From the NCBI GenBank assembly GCA_900184925.1, contig FXYJ02000003.1:62001-126000 (forward strand): a stretch of 64,000 nt of DNA, read 5' to 3'. The DNA comes from Ruminococcaceae bacterium HV4-5-B5C. GTDB taxonomy: Bacteria > Bacillota > Clostridia > Oscillospirales > Acutalibacteraceae. The translations under genes and the position numbers were made by a program. Below, one piece after another: positions 53,427 to 62,141 of the stretch (positions are counted from its first letter, which is position 1; each line of letters begins with the position of its first letter). The notes below the pieces were generated by a model, which worked only from the letters and a program-made list of their open reading frames with translations, searched no databases and was not told the origin of the DNA.

Positions 53427-54377
53427 CTACTCCGGCAGGTCGAGCGAAGCGAGGACTTTTTTCAGTTCGTCCGCCGAGTGCATCAGCTCAAGCTGTTCTT
53501 CGCCGCTGAGGTTGATGTCAAGCACCTTCTCAATGCCGTCACTTCCGACGACGGTCGGGACGCCCATGCACAGTCCCTCGAGCCCGTAATGCCCCTGAAT
53601 CAGGCTTGAAACCGGGAGGATGGACCGTTCGTCGCGAAGGATGCACGTCGCGATGCGGCGGACCGACATTGCAATGCCGTAATAGGTCGCGCCTTTCTTT
53701 TTGATAATCTCGTAAGCGCTGTCGCGAACGTCGTCATACAGTTCCTTCATGGCGGTGCGGTGGTCAAAGCTGCCGTTCTGTTCGCAGTAGCGGTTCAGCT
53801 CGATGCCCGAGATGTTCGCGCTGCTCCAGACAGCGAGCTCGCTGTCGCCGTGCTCGCCGATGATGAAGGCGTGCACGCTGCGGCTGTCAACGCCGAGGCG
53901 GCGGCCGAGCAGATACTTCAGGCGGGCCGTGTCAAGCACCGTGCCGGAGCCGATGACACGCTGTGACGGAAAGCCGGAGAGTTTCAGCGCCGCATAGGTC
54001 AGAATATCCACGGGGTTCGAAACAATCAGCAGGATACATTCGCTGTTGTGCTTTACGATTTCTGGAATAATCTGTTTGAAGATGCCGACATTTTTGTTCA
54101 CGAGGTCGAGCCGTGTTTCACCCGGCTTCTGGTTTGCTCCCGCGGTGATGATAACAAGGCCGCAGCCCGCGACATCGTCGTAGTTCCCGGCATAGATCTC
54201 CATCGGGCGGCCAAACGGCAGTCCGTGGCTCAGATCCATCGCCTCGCCCTCGGCGCGGTCCTGATTCGCGTCGATCAGCACCATTTCAGAGAAGAGACCG
54301 CTCTGCATCAGACTGAACACCGAGCTTGCCCCTACGAACCCGCACCCGATCATTGCGCATTTCCGGTAATCCACCAT
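53427..54377 (-). CDS. ldh: L-lactate dehydrogenase
   Basis: The 316-residue enzyme reduces pyruvate to L-lactate with NADH. It has the Rossmann motif GCGFVG (residues 11-16), TAGANQKPGETRLDL in the specificity loop, where Gln (rather than Arg) indicates lactate over malate, DTARLKYLLGRRLGVDSRS with the substrate Arg, and the catalytic His in GEHGDSE. It follows the AlkD-like gene after 7 bases, and GAAAGGGTG is its ribosome site. It points to fermentative metabolism. Confidence 0.95.
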   Translation of the reverse strand: MVDYRKCAMIGCGFVGASSVFSLMQSGLFSEMVLIDANQDRAEGEAMDLSHGLPFGRPMEIYAGNYDDVAGCGLVIITAGANQKPGETRLDLVNKNVGIFKQIIPEIVKHNSECILLIVSNPVDILTYAALKLSGFPSQRVIGSGTVLDTARLKYLLGRRLGVDSRSVHAFIIGEHGDSELAVWSSANISGIELNRYCEQNGSFDHRTAMKELYDDVRDSAYEIIKKKGATYYGIAMSVRRIATCILRDERSILPVSSLIQGHYGLEGLCMGVPTVVGSDGIEKVLDINLSGEEQLELMHSADELKKVLASLDLPE

Positions 54378-54384
54378 CCTGTTT

Positions 54385-55092
54385 TCACCCTTTCCGTTTC
54401 ATGGCGCGCACGGCGCGCTTCTGCTCTGCGTCCACACGGTTTGATTCGATAATTTTTTGCAGCGATTTATTATAGGTCCAGTCGTTCAGGCGGCTTGTTT
54501 TGAGGTACTCTGTCGTCGGCTCCGGAAATTTGACATAGCAGACCGAAATTGCCCAGGCGATGGCCATTTTTACATAATACCCTTCGTGGCACACCTGTTC
54601 GTAAAGTGTGAACAGGCGGCTGAGATATTCCTCTGAAGTGAAATAATCCATCAGCAGGATCACGCCGAACCGCACCGCGAATTCCCGTTCGTCGGAAAGA
54701 TATCCTTTCAGAAATTCAAACGACCGCTCCGGCTCTTTTTTCAGAAACTTGAACGAAGAGCCGCAGATGTCACAGCTTGCCCAGCTTTTTATTTTCGGCA
54801 CAAAACCGGCCGCGTATTCAAGCGTTTCGTCATAATCTGTTTTGGCGGCACCGATTACAAGACCGTGCACGGTTGTTTCTTCGAGTGTGCCGTCCTGCAC
54901 TTCGGCGAGGAAACGCCGCCAATCACTTTTTGCAATCTGCTTTGCCATGGCCCGCAGGCGCGGCGTCCGCACGCCGAGAATCGCTTCGCCCGGAATCAGT
55001 CTGCGCTGAAACGCCGCGAAATCCGGTTCTGCAAACGAGTGAAGGAATTCGAGAAAATCCGGGTACCCGGTATAGACAAAGGACTCGTCCAT
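54385..55092 (-). CDS. AlkD-like DNA alkylation repair protein
   Basis: The 235-residue all-helical protein has the HEAT-repeat pattern of AlkD/AlkC-type glycosylases. Recognisable segments are RTPRLRAMAKQIAKSDWRRF, the core Asp in SWASCDICGSSFKF and the closing WTYNKSLQKIIESNRV. Such proteins excise alkylated bases, though some relatives have no proven activity. AAGGAGGCG precedes the ATG at 55092. It is co-transcribed with ldh, an unusual pairing. Confidence 0.87.
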   Translation of the reverse strand: MDESFVYTGYPDFLEFLHSFAEPDFAAFQRRLIPGEAILGVRTPRLRAMAKQIAKSDWRRFLAEVQDGTLEETTVHGLVIGAAKTDYDETLEYAAGFVPKIKSWASCDICGSSFKFLKKEPERSFEFLKGYLSDEREFAVRFGVILLMDYFTSEEYLSRLFTLYEQVCHEGYYVKMAIAWAISVCYVKFPEPTTEYLKTSRLNDWTYNKSLQKIIESNRVDAEQKRAVRAMKRKG

Positions 55093-55125
55093 TGGTGCGC
55101 CTCCTTAACTTGACTTTCTAAGTCC

Positions 55126-55153
55126 ATTATACAGGATTTTGGGAGAAGCGCAA
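55126..55153 (-). promoter_or_regulatory. Promoter of the alkD-like/ldh operon with an inverted repeat
   Basis: On the minus strand, TTGCGC (55153-55148) and TATAAT (55131-55126) are 16 bp apart. GACTT-N3-AAGTC (55112-55124) lies at the predicted start site and may be an operator. Confidence 0.6.
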
Positions 55154-55174
55154 GAAAAAATTACCGCCCAGAGT

Positions 55175-55207
55175 AAAAAAAGCTCCGCCCGAAAAAACGG
55201 GCGGAGC
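55175..55207 (-). terminator. Intrinsic terminator of the ABC transporter genes
   Basis: GCTCCGCCCG (55182-55191) pairs with CGGGCGGAGC (55198-55207), and on the minus strand seven T residues follow (55181-55175). Confidence 0.92.
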
Positions 55208-55225
55208 GGTCGTCAAAAGGGAAAA

Positions 55226-57301
55226 TCATTCCCTGCGCCGGTAAATTTCTTTCTGGCGGATCATACTTTTGCTGCCGAGGTACGTGGCGAGGAAGTAGGC
55301 CCCGTAGACGACAACGAAAATGGAGGCGGTCATGATGATATTGCCCAGAATGTCCATTTTCCCCACGGTAACAAGTGCCTTGTTCACTGTGTCGATTCCC
55401 ACGGCGGAATGAATCACGGCGAGGGACAGCGGCAGAAGAAAATACAGCCCCACCTGAGTAAACAGGGCCCGATTCACCGTCTTTTCCTCCGCACCGAGCT
55501 TGCGAAGCAGGCCGTAGCGTTCCGCATTATCGGAGGATTCCGAGAGCTGCTGGAGCGCCAGTACCGCAGCCGCCGCAATCAGAAACACCAGACCGATGTA
55601 AAGCGCAAGGTAGGAAGCGATGGTCTTGGAGCCGTTGGCTCTTTCATATGTCGCCTTCTTGGAGACGAAGGAGCAGGCGAAAGGGAACACATCACTGTTA
55701 ATAGACGCGGATTTCAGGCTGCTGTCCGCCGTTTCGGCGTCGGTGCCGGGCCTGTAATTGAGATTGAGGTAAGTGACGGCGGATTTTTTGGTGCCGAAAA
55801 AGGAATCGGGAAGAATCAGCGTCCCGATGTCCGACCCTGAACTGCTGTCAAAATACCCGATGGAAAGGACCGTTTTCAGCGGTTCAAGCTTTTTGCCGTC
55901 TATGGTAATTGCTGTACCGTTCTGTACGGCGCGCTGGTAAGCGGGAATCAGGTTTTCGTAGGTGCAGTTGACCGCATACTGGTCGGAGGCAAGCGCAAGA
56001 GAAGGTTTTCCCTGCATCTTCATCAGTGCGTTATAGTCGCTCAGGGGAATCAGATACATCCTTGAACTGCTGGCGTTCTCTTCGCTGTATTCGCCCATGA
56101 TCTGAGGCCAGTTGTCTTTGGTAAGAAAATGGCCGTAGGGGACAGTTTTATCTTCGTAGACCTTTACCTGCGCGTAGCTGTCGGAATATTGTGAAAGGTC
56201 GATTCCTGCTTTTTTCAGCGAAGCAAGGATGTCGATGTTTTTCTCGTCGTCCGGACTGACTACGGTAACGGTGCTCCCGCTTTCTGTTTCCTGATGGCCG
56301 GGGTAGCCCATCATCGTCACGTCGTATGGGCACGCTGTTCTCAAATCTTTCGAAAGCACCTGAGAAACGCTGAGGCCGGTGGAAAGTGTGCCGATTGTTA
56401 TGAGGAGCATAATGCAGATGACGGAGACGGAAACAAACGTCGTGTTAATCTTGGAGTTGAACTGCCGCAGAACGAACATGTTCAGACCTTTAAAATACAG
56501 CTTTCGGTTCGACTTTACGACACGGAGCAGGAATCCGGAGAGAGATAGGAAGAACAGCAGCGTTCCGATGATCCCGAGGAGGAGCGAGGCGATAAAACGA
56601 TTGTTAATCAGGAAAATCCCGTTCTTCTCAATGAGATAATAGGACGTCGCGAGGCACCCGACGGAAAGCAGAAAGAGGATCACCGAGATCCACAGCCGGC
56701 GGATGCGAAGCTTCTCATTTTTATGCCCGGCACTGAGCAGGTCGATGAGTTTGAGACGGGAAACGGACATCATGTTGAATACCATCACAACGAGAAACAT
56801 CACGCCGAAGTAGACGAGCGTCTTCCAGAAAGCGCCGCCGGAGAACGTAAAAACAAATTTGGAAAGGTTTGATTCAAATAGCTTTGCCGTGACGACAGAC
56901 ATCCCCTGCGAAAGGAAAATTCCGGCTACAAGGCCGGCCGTAAGCGAGAACAGCCCGATGAGAAATGTTTCGAGAATGATGATGAAGGAAATTTTGCCCT
57001 TCGGCATGCCGAGGGTCATGTAAACGCCGAGTTCTTTCTTGCGGCGCTTCATCAGAAAACCGTTGGCATAGACAACGAGAAAGCCGAGAATTACCGAAAC
57101 AAAGATGGAGACATACCCGATGATCCCGGAGAGGGACTTGAGAGTTTCCTGCTGTGACTGGCTGATTTGCAGCATGGCGGCCTGTGAGTCCAGCGAGTTG
57201 AACATGTAAAACAGGCAGACGCCGAACATCAGCGTCAGGAAATAGACCGTATAGTCCTTCATGCTTTTCGTGACGTTTTTGAGGGCAAGTTTAGAGAACA
57301 T
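55226..57301 (-). CDS. BceB-like ABC transporter permease
   Basis: The 691-residue permease has the BceB layout: ten membrane helices, the first at about 18-36, FtsX-like domains at both ends (KKELGVYMTLGMPKGKISFI; YGLLRKLGAEEKTVNRALFT) and a large extracellular domain of about 210 residues between helices 7 and 8 (roughly 310-540). Such transporters detect antimicrobial peptides and signal to a BceS-type kinase. Its start lies 11 bases inside the ATPase gene. Confidence 0.92.
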   Translation of the reverse strand: MFSKLALKNVTKSMKDYTVYFLTLMFGVCLFYMFNSLDSQAAMLQISQSQQETLKSLSGIIGYVSIFVSVILGFLVVYANGFLMKRRKKELGVYMTLGMPKGKISFIIILETFLIGLFSLTAGLVAGIFLSQGMSVVTAKLFESNLSKFVFTFSGGAFWKTLVYFGVMFLVVMVFNMMSVSRLKLIDLLSAGHKNEKLRIRRLWISVILFLLSVGCLATSYYLIEKNGIFLINNRFIASLLLGIIGTLLFFLSLSGFLLRVVKSNRKLYFKGLNMFVLRQFNSKINTTFVSVSVICIMLLITIGTLSTGLSVSQVLSKDLRTACPYDVTMMGYPGHQETESGSTVTVVSPDDEKNIDILASLKKAGIDLSQYSDSYAQVKVYEDKTVPYGHFLTKDNWPQIMGEYSEENASSSRMYLIPLSDYNALMKMQGKPSLALASDQYAVNCTYENLIPAYQRAVQNGTAITIDGKKLEPLKTVLSIGYFDSSSGSDIGTLILPDSFFGTKKSAVTYLNLNYRPGTDAETADSSLKSASINSDVFPFACSFVSKKATYERANGSKTIASYLALYIGLVFLIAAAAVLALQQLSESSDNAERYGLLRKLGAEEKTVNRALFTQVGLYFLLPLSLAVIHSAVGIDTVNKALVTVGKMDILGNIIMTASIFVVVYGAYFLATYLGSKSMIRQKEIYRRRE

Positions 57302-58058
57302 TGCTGTTGTCGCCCCCCATCAGCGTCTGAACCTCGATGATGCGGCTGAAAAACTGCTTGCGTGTGTCCTGCCCGCGCACGATCTCGTCAAAAATCATCC
57401 CGTCGCGGAGAAACAGGATGCGGCGGCAGTAGCTTGCCGTGAATGCGTCGTGCGTAACCATGAGGATGGTTGCCTGCAGGTCGTCGTTCAGCGTCTCAAG
57501 GCTTTCGAGCAGCATGCGGGAAGATTTGGAGTCGAGCGCGCCGGTCGGCTCGTCGGCGAGAACCAGCGCGGGTTTTGTTACAATGGCGCGGGCGCAGGCC
57601 ACGCGCTGCTTCTGCCCGCCGGATATTTCGTACGGATATTTGGCCAGAATATCGCCGATTTCCAGTTCTTCGGCCACATGCTTCACGCGGGGGTCGATCT
57701 CCGAAGCGGGCGTGCCCGTGATGGTGAGTGCCAGCGCGATATTCTCATATGCCGTGAGCGTGTCGAGCAGGTTGAAGTCCTGAAAGATGAACCCGAGCTT
57801 CGTGCGGCGGAATTTTGACAGCTGTTTTGCTTTCAGACGGGTAATGTCGGTGCCTTCCAGCAAAATGTGACCTGCTGTTGCGGCGTCGATTGTCGAAAGA
57901 CAGTTCAGCAGCGTTGTCTTGCCGCTGCCCGAAGCACCCATAATGCCGACGAATTCACCCTTCTGTACTTCAAACCCGATGTCGTCCACGGCCTTTGTCA
58001 CGTTGCCGCGTGTTCCGTAATATTTCTCGAGATGTTCCACTTTTAAGATTTGTTCCAT
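57291..58058 (-). CDS. BceA-like ABC transporter ATP-binding protein
   Basis: The 255-residue ATPase has Walker A GASGSGKTT (41-49), the Q-loop LGFIFQDFNLLDTLTAYENI, signature ISGGQKQRVACARAIV and Walker B ALVLADEPTGALD. It pairs with the permease that overlaps its end. AAAGGGG precedes the ATG at 58058. Operator-like repeats lie in the 211-base gap upstream, which separates it from the kinase gene. Confidence 0.94.
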   Translation of the reverse strand: MEQILKVEHLEKYYGTRGNVTKAVDDIGFEVQKGEFVGIMGASGSGKTTLLNCLSTIDAATAGHILLEGTDITRLKAKQLSKFRRTKLGFIFQDFNLLDTLTAYENIALALTITGTPASEIDPRVKHVAEELEIGDILAKYPYEISGGQKQRVACARAIVTKPALVLADEPTGALDSKSSRMLLESLETLNDDLQATILMVTHDAFTASYCRRILFLRDGMIFDEIVRGQDTRKQFFSRIIEVQTLMGGDNSNVL

Positions 58059-58072
58059 CTTGCAGCCCCTTT

Positions 58073-58150
58073 CTTACGGAACCATCATACCTTTTTCTGC
58101 GCGGTGTGTGCCATCGGTTTGCCTTACGGTTCCCTTACGCTTTTGTAAGG
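58073..58150 (-). promoter_or_regulatory. Repeated CTTACGG sites before the BceA-like gene
   Basis: CTTACGG occurs at 58073-58079 and 58123-58129 and CTTACG at 58134-58139, the last two 11 bp apart as in OmpR-family tandem sites. GTAAGG at 58145-58150 adds an inverted copy. On the minus strand a TATGAT -10 (58089-58084) has only a weak -35, as expected for an activated promoter. The BceR-like regulator is the likely binder. Confidence 0.55.
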
Positions 58151-58222
58151 TGGCGTGTCGCCGCAGCCAAGCCCCGCCGTCCGGCTTTACCAAGTCTGCA
58201 GGCTGAGACACAGTCGGGGGAG

Positions 58223-58260
58223 AAAAACAATGCTCCCGGCGCGGCTGTGCGGGAGCATTG
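58223..58260 (-). terminator. Intrinsic terminator after the BceS-like kinase gene
   Basis: CAATGCTCCCG (58228-58238) pairs with CGGGAGCATTG (58250-58260), and five T residues follow on the minus strand (58227-58223). It separates the two-component genes from the transporter genes. Confidence 0.88.
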
Positions 58261-58269
58261 TACATCTGT

Positions 58270-59283
58270 TTATACGGCTCGGTACATGCTGCTGACCGGA
58301 AAGACGACGGAAAACGCCGTGCCGGAGCCTTCGGAGGAAGCGACGGAAATAGAGAGCCCCATTTTGCCGCAGAGACGTTTGCAGAGGTACAATCCGATTC
58401 CTGTTGATTTTGAAGAGGCGCGGCGTCCGTTTTCGCCGGTGAATCCCTTCTCGAAAATGCGGCCGACGTCCTTCTGTGGGATGCCGATGCCGTTGTCCGT
58501 GACCGTCAGTGTCACACTGTTTTTTTCGCATGTGCCGGAAAAGCGGACACAGGGTTCTTTGCCCCGGTATTTGACGGAGTTGCTCAGAAGCTGGGAAAGA
58601 ATGAATTCCATCCACTTGGAGTCTGCCATGACCGGAATGTCGAGCGATTCTGTTTCGATCCTGACACCGCTGCTGATGAGCGCTGGCGCGTTTTTTCGCA
58701 CGGCGGCGGAGACAATCTGCTTGAGCGTGCACTGCTTCAGGACGTAATCTTTTTCCAGACTGCCGCTGCGCGCGTAGTACAGCGCCTGCTCCACGTAAGA
58801 TTCGATGCGGTCGAAGTCCGGTGTCAGTTCTTCAGAAAGTGCGCCGGGGTTGTTTTCCAGCATCAGGCGGCAGGCGGAAATCGGCGTTTTGATTTCGTGC
58901 ACCCAGGTTTCCACATATTCACGGTATTCCTTTTCTTCGAGGCGGTATTTGGCGATTTCATCATTCATGGACTTTCCGGCCTGCGACACGACGCCGCAGA
59001 GAATCCGCCCTTCTTCGAATGACGGCTCGGCCAGCATCTCGGCGATCAGATGCTTTCGGTCCAGACGGGTAAGGCTGTCGTCCAGACTGCGGTAGAAGGA
59101 CCGGCGCCGGAAGTAATCCACCGCGAGCGCCCCCGCCTGCCCCAGAAGGAAGACTCCTCCTGCGTATCCTGCGGAGTAGGGACCCGCCCCCAGTGACAGG
59201 AGCAGCACGGCGGTAAACCCGGCGGCAAGCAGCGACGCGGCAAGATACATCCACCGGTCTTTCAAAAATTCATGCAGCTTCAT
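58270..59283 (-). CDS. BceS-like intramembrane-sensing histidine kinase
   Basis: The 337-residue kinase has two membrane helices (about residues 12-32 and 36-56) with almost no loop between them, the mark of intramembrane-sensing kinases that read a partner transporter. HisKA has its His in ETWVHEIKTPISACRLML, and the ATPase domain shows LLSNSVKYRGKEP, DNGIGIPQKDVGRIFEKGFT and STGIGLYLCKRLC. The ATG at 59283 overlaps the regulator stop in an ATGA. A terminator follows the gene. Confidence 0.93.
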   Translation of the reverse strand: MKLHEFLKDRWMYLAASLLAAGFTAVLLLSLGAGPYSAGYAGGVFLLGQAGALAVDYFRRRSFYRSLDDSLTRLDRKHLIAEMLAEPSFEEGRILCGVVSQAGKSMNDEIAKYRLEEKEYREYVETWVHEIKTPISACRLMLENNPGALSEELTPDFDRIESYVEQALYYARSGSLEKDYVLKQCTLKQIVSAAVRKNAPALISSGVRIETESLDIPVMADSKWMEFILSQLLSNSVKYRGKEPCVRFSGTCEKNSVTLTVTDNGIGIPQKDVGRIFEKGFTGENGRRASSKSTGIGLYLCKRLCGKMGLSISVASSEGSGTAFSVVFPVSSMYRAV

Positions 59284-59945
59284 ACCAGATACCCCTGTCC
59301 CCGTTTCGTGACGAGATAATCGTTCAGCCCGAGGCTCTCCAGTTTTTTGCGCAGGCGGTTTACGTTTACCGTGAGCGTGTTGTCGTCCACAAACTCGTCC
59401 GTCTGCCAAAGTGCGTTCATCAGTTCGCCGCGCGTCAGAATGTGCCCCCTATTGCTGAGAAGCGTGTGGAGAATTTTCATTTCGTTTTTCGTCAGCTCCA
59501 CCGTTTTCTCTCCGCAGCTTGCTTCCCCGCGCGCGAGATCGAGCTGAAGACCGCGGTGGCTCAGCACCTGCGGCGGGGCGGAAGGATAGGCGCGTTTCAT
59601 CACTGCGGCGATGCGGGCGAGAAGAATCTGCGTGTTGTAAGGCTTCGTAATGAAGTCGTCGGCGCCGAGGTTCATGCTCATCAGTTCGTCGGTGTCACTG
59701 TCGCGGCTCGTGACAATGATGACCGGGATCTGGGAACGCCGCCGCAGTTCGCGGCAGACGCAGTATCCATCGTACACGGGAAGGTTGATGTCGAGCAGTA
59801 CAAGCTGCGGGTCTGCCTTCAAAATTACATCCGCAAGATTTTCGTAATCGTCCGAAGAAAGGCACTCATACCCATATCGGCCGAGCAGGCGGGAAAGCTC
59901 CCCGCGGATGGCTTCATCGTCCTCCACAAGAAACACGGTCGGCAT
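59280..59945 (-). CDS. BceR-like response regulator
   Basis: The 221-residue OmpR-family regulator has a receiver domain (VFLVEDDEAIRGELSRLL, Asp near residue 52 in LVLLDINLPVYDGY, DFITKPYNTQI) and a winged helix (LTKNEMKILHTLLSNRGHIL, WQTDEFVDDNTLTVNVNRLR). The EFVDDNTLTVNVNRLRKKL segment is typical of BceR/VirR proteins. GGAGGAG precedes the ATG at 59945. It most likely activates the transporter genes through the CTTACGG sites. Confidence 0.94.
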   Translation of the reverse strand: MPTVFLVEDDEAIRGELSRLLGRYGYECLSSDDYENLADVILKADPQLVLLDINLPVYDGYCVCRELRRRSQIPVIIVTSRDSDTDELMSMNLGADDFITKPYNTQILLARIAAVMKRAYPSAPPQVLSHRGLQLDLARGEASCGEKTVELTKNEMKILHTLLSNRGHILTRGELMNALWQTDEFVDDNTLTVNVNRLRKKLESLGLNDYLVTKRGQGYLV

Positions 59946-60102
59946 GGCTGCTCCTCCTTTTTGCCCGGTTTGGACGGGCTGTTCGGGTTTTTGTTTTATT
60001 TTACGCTATTTTAAAACGCAAAGCAATTTCCGTCTGTCGGACGAAAAAAATCATGCGTTCTCATAATTTACAGAATATTATTATTTTGTTATGGCAATGC
60101 TA

Positions 60103-60131
60103 TTGACAGAAGATATAATATGATATATAGT
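60103..60131 (+). promoter_or_regulatory. Promoter of the SGNH hydrolase gene
   Basis: A perfect TTGACA (60103-60108) is followed after 17 bp by TATAGT (60126-60131). An AT-rich stretch with extra TATA-like boxes surrounds it. Confidence 0.6.
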
Positions 60132-60196
60132 TTTGAATACCAGATGATAGAGTGACGGTTAGTACAATTCACATACAGAAATGGTGGTGGCGCATT

Positions 60197-60895
60197 ATGA
60201 TCGATTCCGTTTGCATGTTTGGCGATTCCGTTGCCAAAGGCGTTGTGCTTGACAGTGTTTCCCAGAAATATGTTCTTCTGCGGGAGAGTTTTGCAAACCG
60301 GGTAAAGGACGGCGCAAATTTTGGCCTGAAAAATTATTCACGGTTCGGGAGCACCGTTACCAAAGGGCAGGAGATGCTTTCGAAACGTGCCGATGAACTG
60401 AAGGACTACGACTATGTGGCTCTGGAATTCGGCGGAAACGACTGCGACTTTGACTGGGCAAAGGTTGCCGAGGCGCCTGACGCCGCACACTCCCCCAATA
60501 CGCCGATCACCGTGTTTATGCAGAAATACCTGCAGATGATCCGCGAGATCAGAAGCGCCGGGAGCCGGCCGGTTGTGCTGTCGCTTCCCCCCATTGACGC
60601 ACAGCGGTACTTCGCGTGGATTTCGCGGGGACTGAACGCCGGGAATATTCTCCGCTGGCTGGGCGATGTGGAGCATATTTACCGCTGGCACGAAATGTAC
60701 AATGTGGCCGTTCTTCGCGTTGCGGATGAAGCCGGAGCGCCGCTGATCGATATCAGCAGTGCGTTCCTTGAAAAAAGCGATTACCACAGCCTGATCTGTG
60801 ACGACGGAATTCACCCGAACGAGCGCGGGCATGAACTCATCGCCCGTACCATCGGCGAAGAAGTGGTTCGTTACCGCAGGCTGACGGCTTGCTGA
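60197..60895 (+). CDS. SGNH/GDSL-family hydrolase
   Basis: The 232-residue enzyme has the four SGNH blocks: GDSVAKG (Ser11), a Gly in the RFGSTVTKG block, GGND near residue 75, and DGIHPNERGHEL with the Asp/His pair near the C-terminus. Such enzymes are esterases or deacetylases acting on lipids or on acetylated sugars. There is no signal peptide, so it is probably cytoplasmic. ATG 60197 (MIDSVCMFGDS) keeps the family's N-terminus and follows GGTGGTGG. It is a single-gene transcript. Confidence 0.9.
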   Translation: MIDSVCMFGDSVAKGVVLDSVSQKYVLLRESFANRVKDGANFGLKNYSRFGSTVTKGQEMLSKRADELKDYDYVALEFGGNDCDFDWAKVAEAPDAAHSPNTPITVFMQKYLQMIREIRSAGSRPVVLSLPPIDAQRYFAWISRGLNAGNILRWLGDVEHIYRWHEMYNVAVLRVADEAGAPLIDISSAFLEKSDYHSLICDDGIHPNERGHELIARTIGEEVVRYRRLTAC

Positions 60896-60908
60896 ATCAA
60901 AAAATTAC

Positions 60909-60939
60909 GCCTCCGGGAATTTTCCCGGAGGCATCTTTT
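60909..60939. terminator. Bidirectional terminator between the SGNH gene and serA
   Basis: GCCTCCGGGA (60909-60918) pairs with TCCCGGAGGC (60923-60932). TCTTTT follows on the plus strand and ATTTTTT on the minus strand, so it can serve both convergent genes. Confidence 0.9.
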
Positions 60940-60953
60940 AACGATTGTGGCAA

Positions 60954-62120
60954 TTATTTTGCTGCGAGGACGCGCGCACGGACGATTTCCGGCAGTGATT
61001 CCAGATGGGCTTCGGTTTCCGGAATGACCGCGCCGGTCACATCGAGGATGGTGTAGGCGTAGTCTTTCTTTGCCTTGCTCTGCATGTCTTCAATGTTGAT
61101 GCCGGCCTCTGCGAGCGCGCCGGAGAGTTTGCTGATGGTGTTCGGCACGTTGCGGTGGATCAGGCAGATGCGGGTGCATCCGCTGCGGGGCATCGAAACC
61201 GCAGGGAGATTGACGGAGTTGCGGATGTTGCCGTTCTCGAGGTATTCCATCAGCTCACAGGCCGCCATGCCGGCGCAGTTGTCTTCCGACTCCGGCGTGG
61301 AAGCGCCGAGGTGGGGGACTGCGATGACATTTTCTTCACCGAGCAGGCTGTCATCCAGAAAATCGGTTGCATAACGCGCGATTTTCCCGGAATGCAGGCC
61401 ATCGAGGACAGCCGGAATATCCGCCAGCTCGCCGCGTGCGAAATTCAGAAGGCGGACGCCGTCTTTCATCTTGGCGATGGATTCGGCGCAGTAAGTATTT
61501 TTCGTGTCCGGCAGAAGCGGCACGTGGATGGTGATGTAGTCGCTGTTCGCGTAGACTTCATCGAGCGAACGGGCATGCTTGATGGAGCGCGAGAGGCGCC
61601 ATGCCGCGTCGACTGAGAGGTACGGGTCGTAGCCGTAGACTTCCATGCCGAGCGAGTGCGCTGCGTTGGCCACGAGAATGCCGATGGCTCCGAGGCCGAT
61701 AACCCCGAGTGTTTTTCCGGAGATTTCAGGACCGACGAACTGGCTCTTGCCTTTTTCCGCCAGCTTTGCGACGTCGCCGGTTCCCCGGATGGATTTGGCC
61801 CATTCGGCGGCAGGAAGGATTCTCCGGGAAGACAGCAGCAGCATGGCGATGACGAGTTCCTTGACGGCATTGGCGTTCGCGCCGGGTGTGTTGAAGACGG
61901 CGATGCCGCTCGCGGTGCATTTGTCGAGCGGAATGTTGTTGACGCCAGCGCCAGCCCGCGCGACCGCAAGCAGACTTTTCGGCAAATCCATTTCATGCAT
62001 CGAGGCGGAGCGGACCAGAACAGCGTCCGGGTTTTCCACGTCCGTGCCGACTTTATAATCCGCGCTGAACTTTTCGGTTCCGGCGGGAGAGATTTTGTTA
62101 AGGCACTGAATTTGATACAT
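60954..62120 (-). CDS. serA: D-3-phosphoglycerate dehydrogenase
   Basis: The 388-residue enzyme starts serine synthesis by oxidising 3-phosphoglycerate. It has a substrate domain (VARAGAGVNNIPLDKCTASG), a Rossmann core (LGVIGLGAIGILVANAA), the catalytic His in AVPHLGASTPESEDN and a C-terminal ACT domain (about 320-388, NVPNTISKLSGALAEAGINI) that may bind serine for feedback. It is the short clostridial form without the intervening domain. It follows serC after 21 bases. Confidence 0.95.
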   Translation of the reverse strand: MYQIQCLNKISPAGTEKFSADYKVGTDVENPDAVLVRSASMHEMDLPKSLLAVARAGAGVNNIPLDKCTASGIAVFNTPGANANAVKELVIAMLLLSSRRILPAAEWAKSIRGTGDVAKLAEKGKSQFVGPEISGKTLGVIGLGAIGILVANAAHSLGMEVYGYDPYLSVDAAWRLSRSIKHARSLDEVYANSDYITIHVPLLPDTKNTYCAESIAKMKDGVRLLNFARGELADIPAVLDGLHSGKIARYATDFLDDSLLGEENVIAVPHLGASTPESEDNCAGMAACELMEYLENGNIRNSVNLPAVSMPRSGCTRICLIHRNVPNTISKLSGALAEAGINIEDMQSKAKKDYAYTILDVTGAVIPETEAHLESLPEIVRARVLAAK

Positions 62121-62141
62121 TATTCTTACACCCCCGCGCGT

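Noticed and set aside
55093..55160. Rex operator controlling ldh
   Set aside because: No TTGTTAA-N4-TTAACAA-like sequence is present; the repeat found is different.
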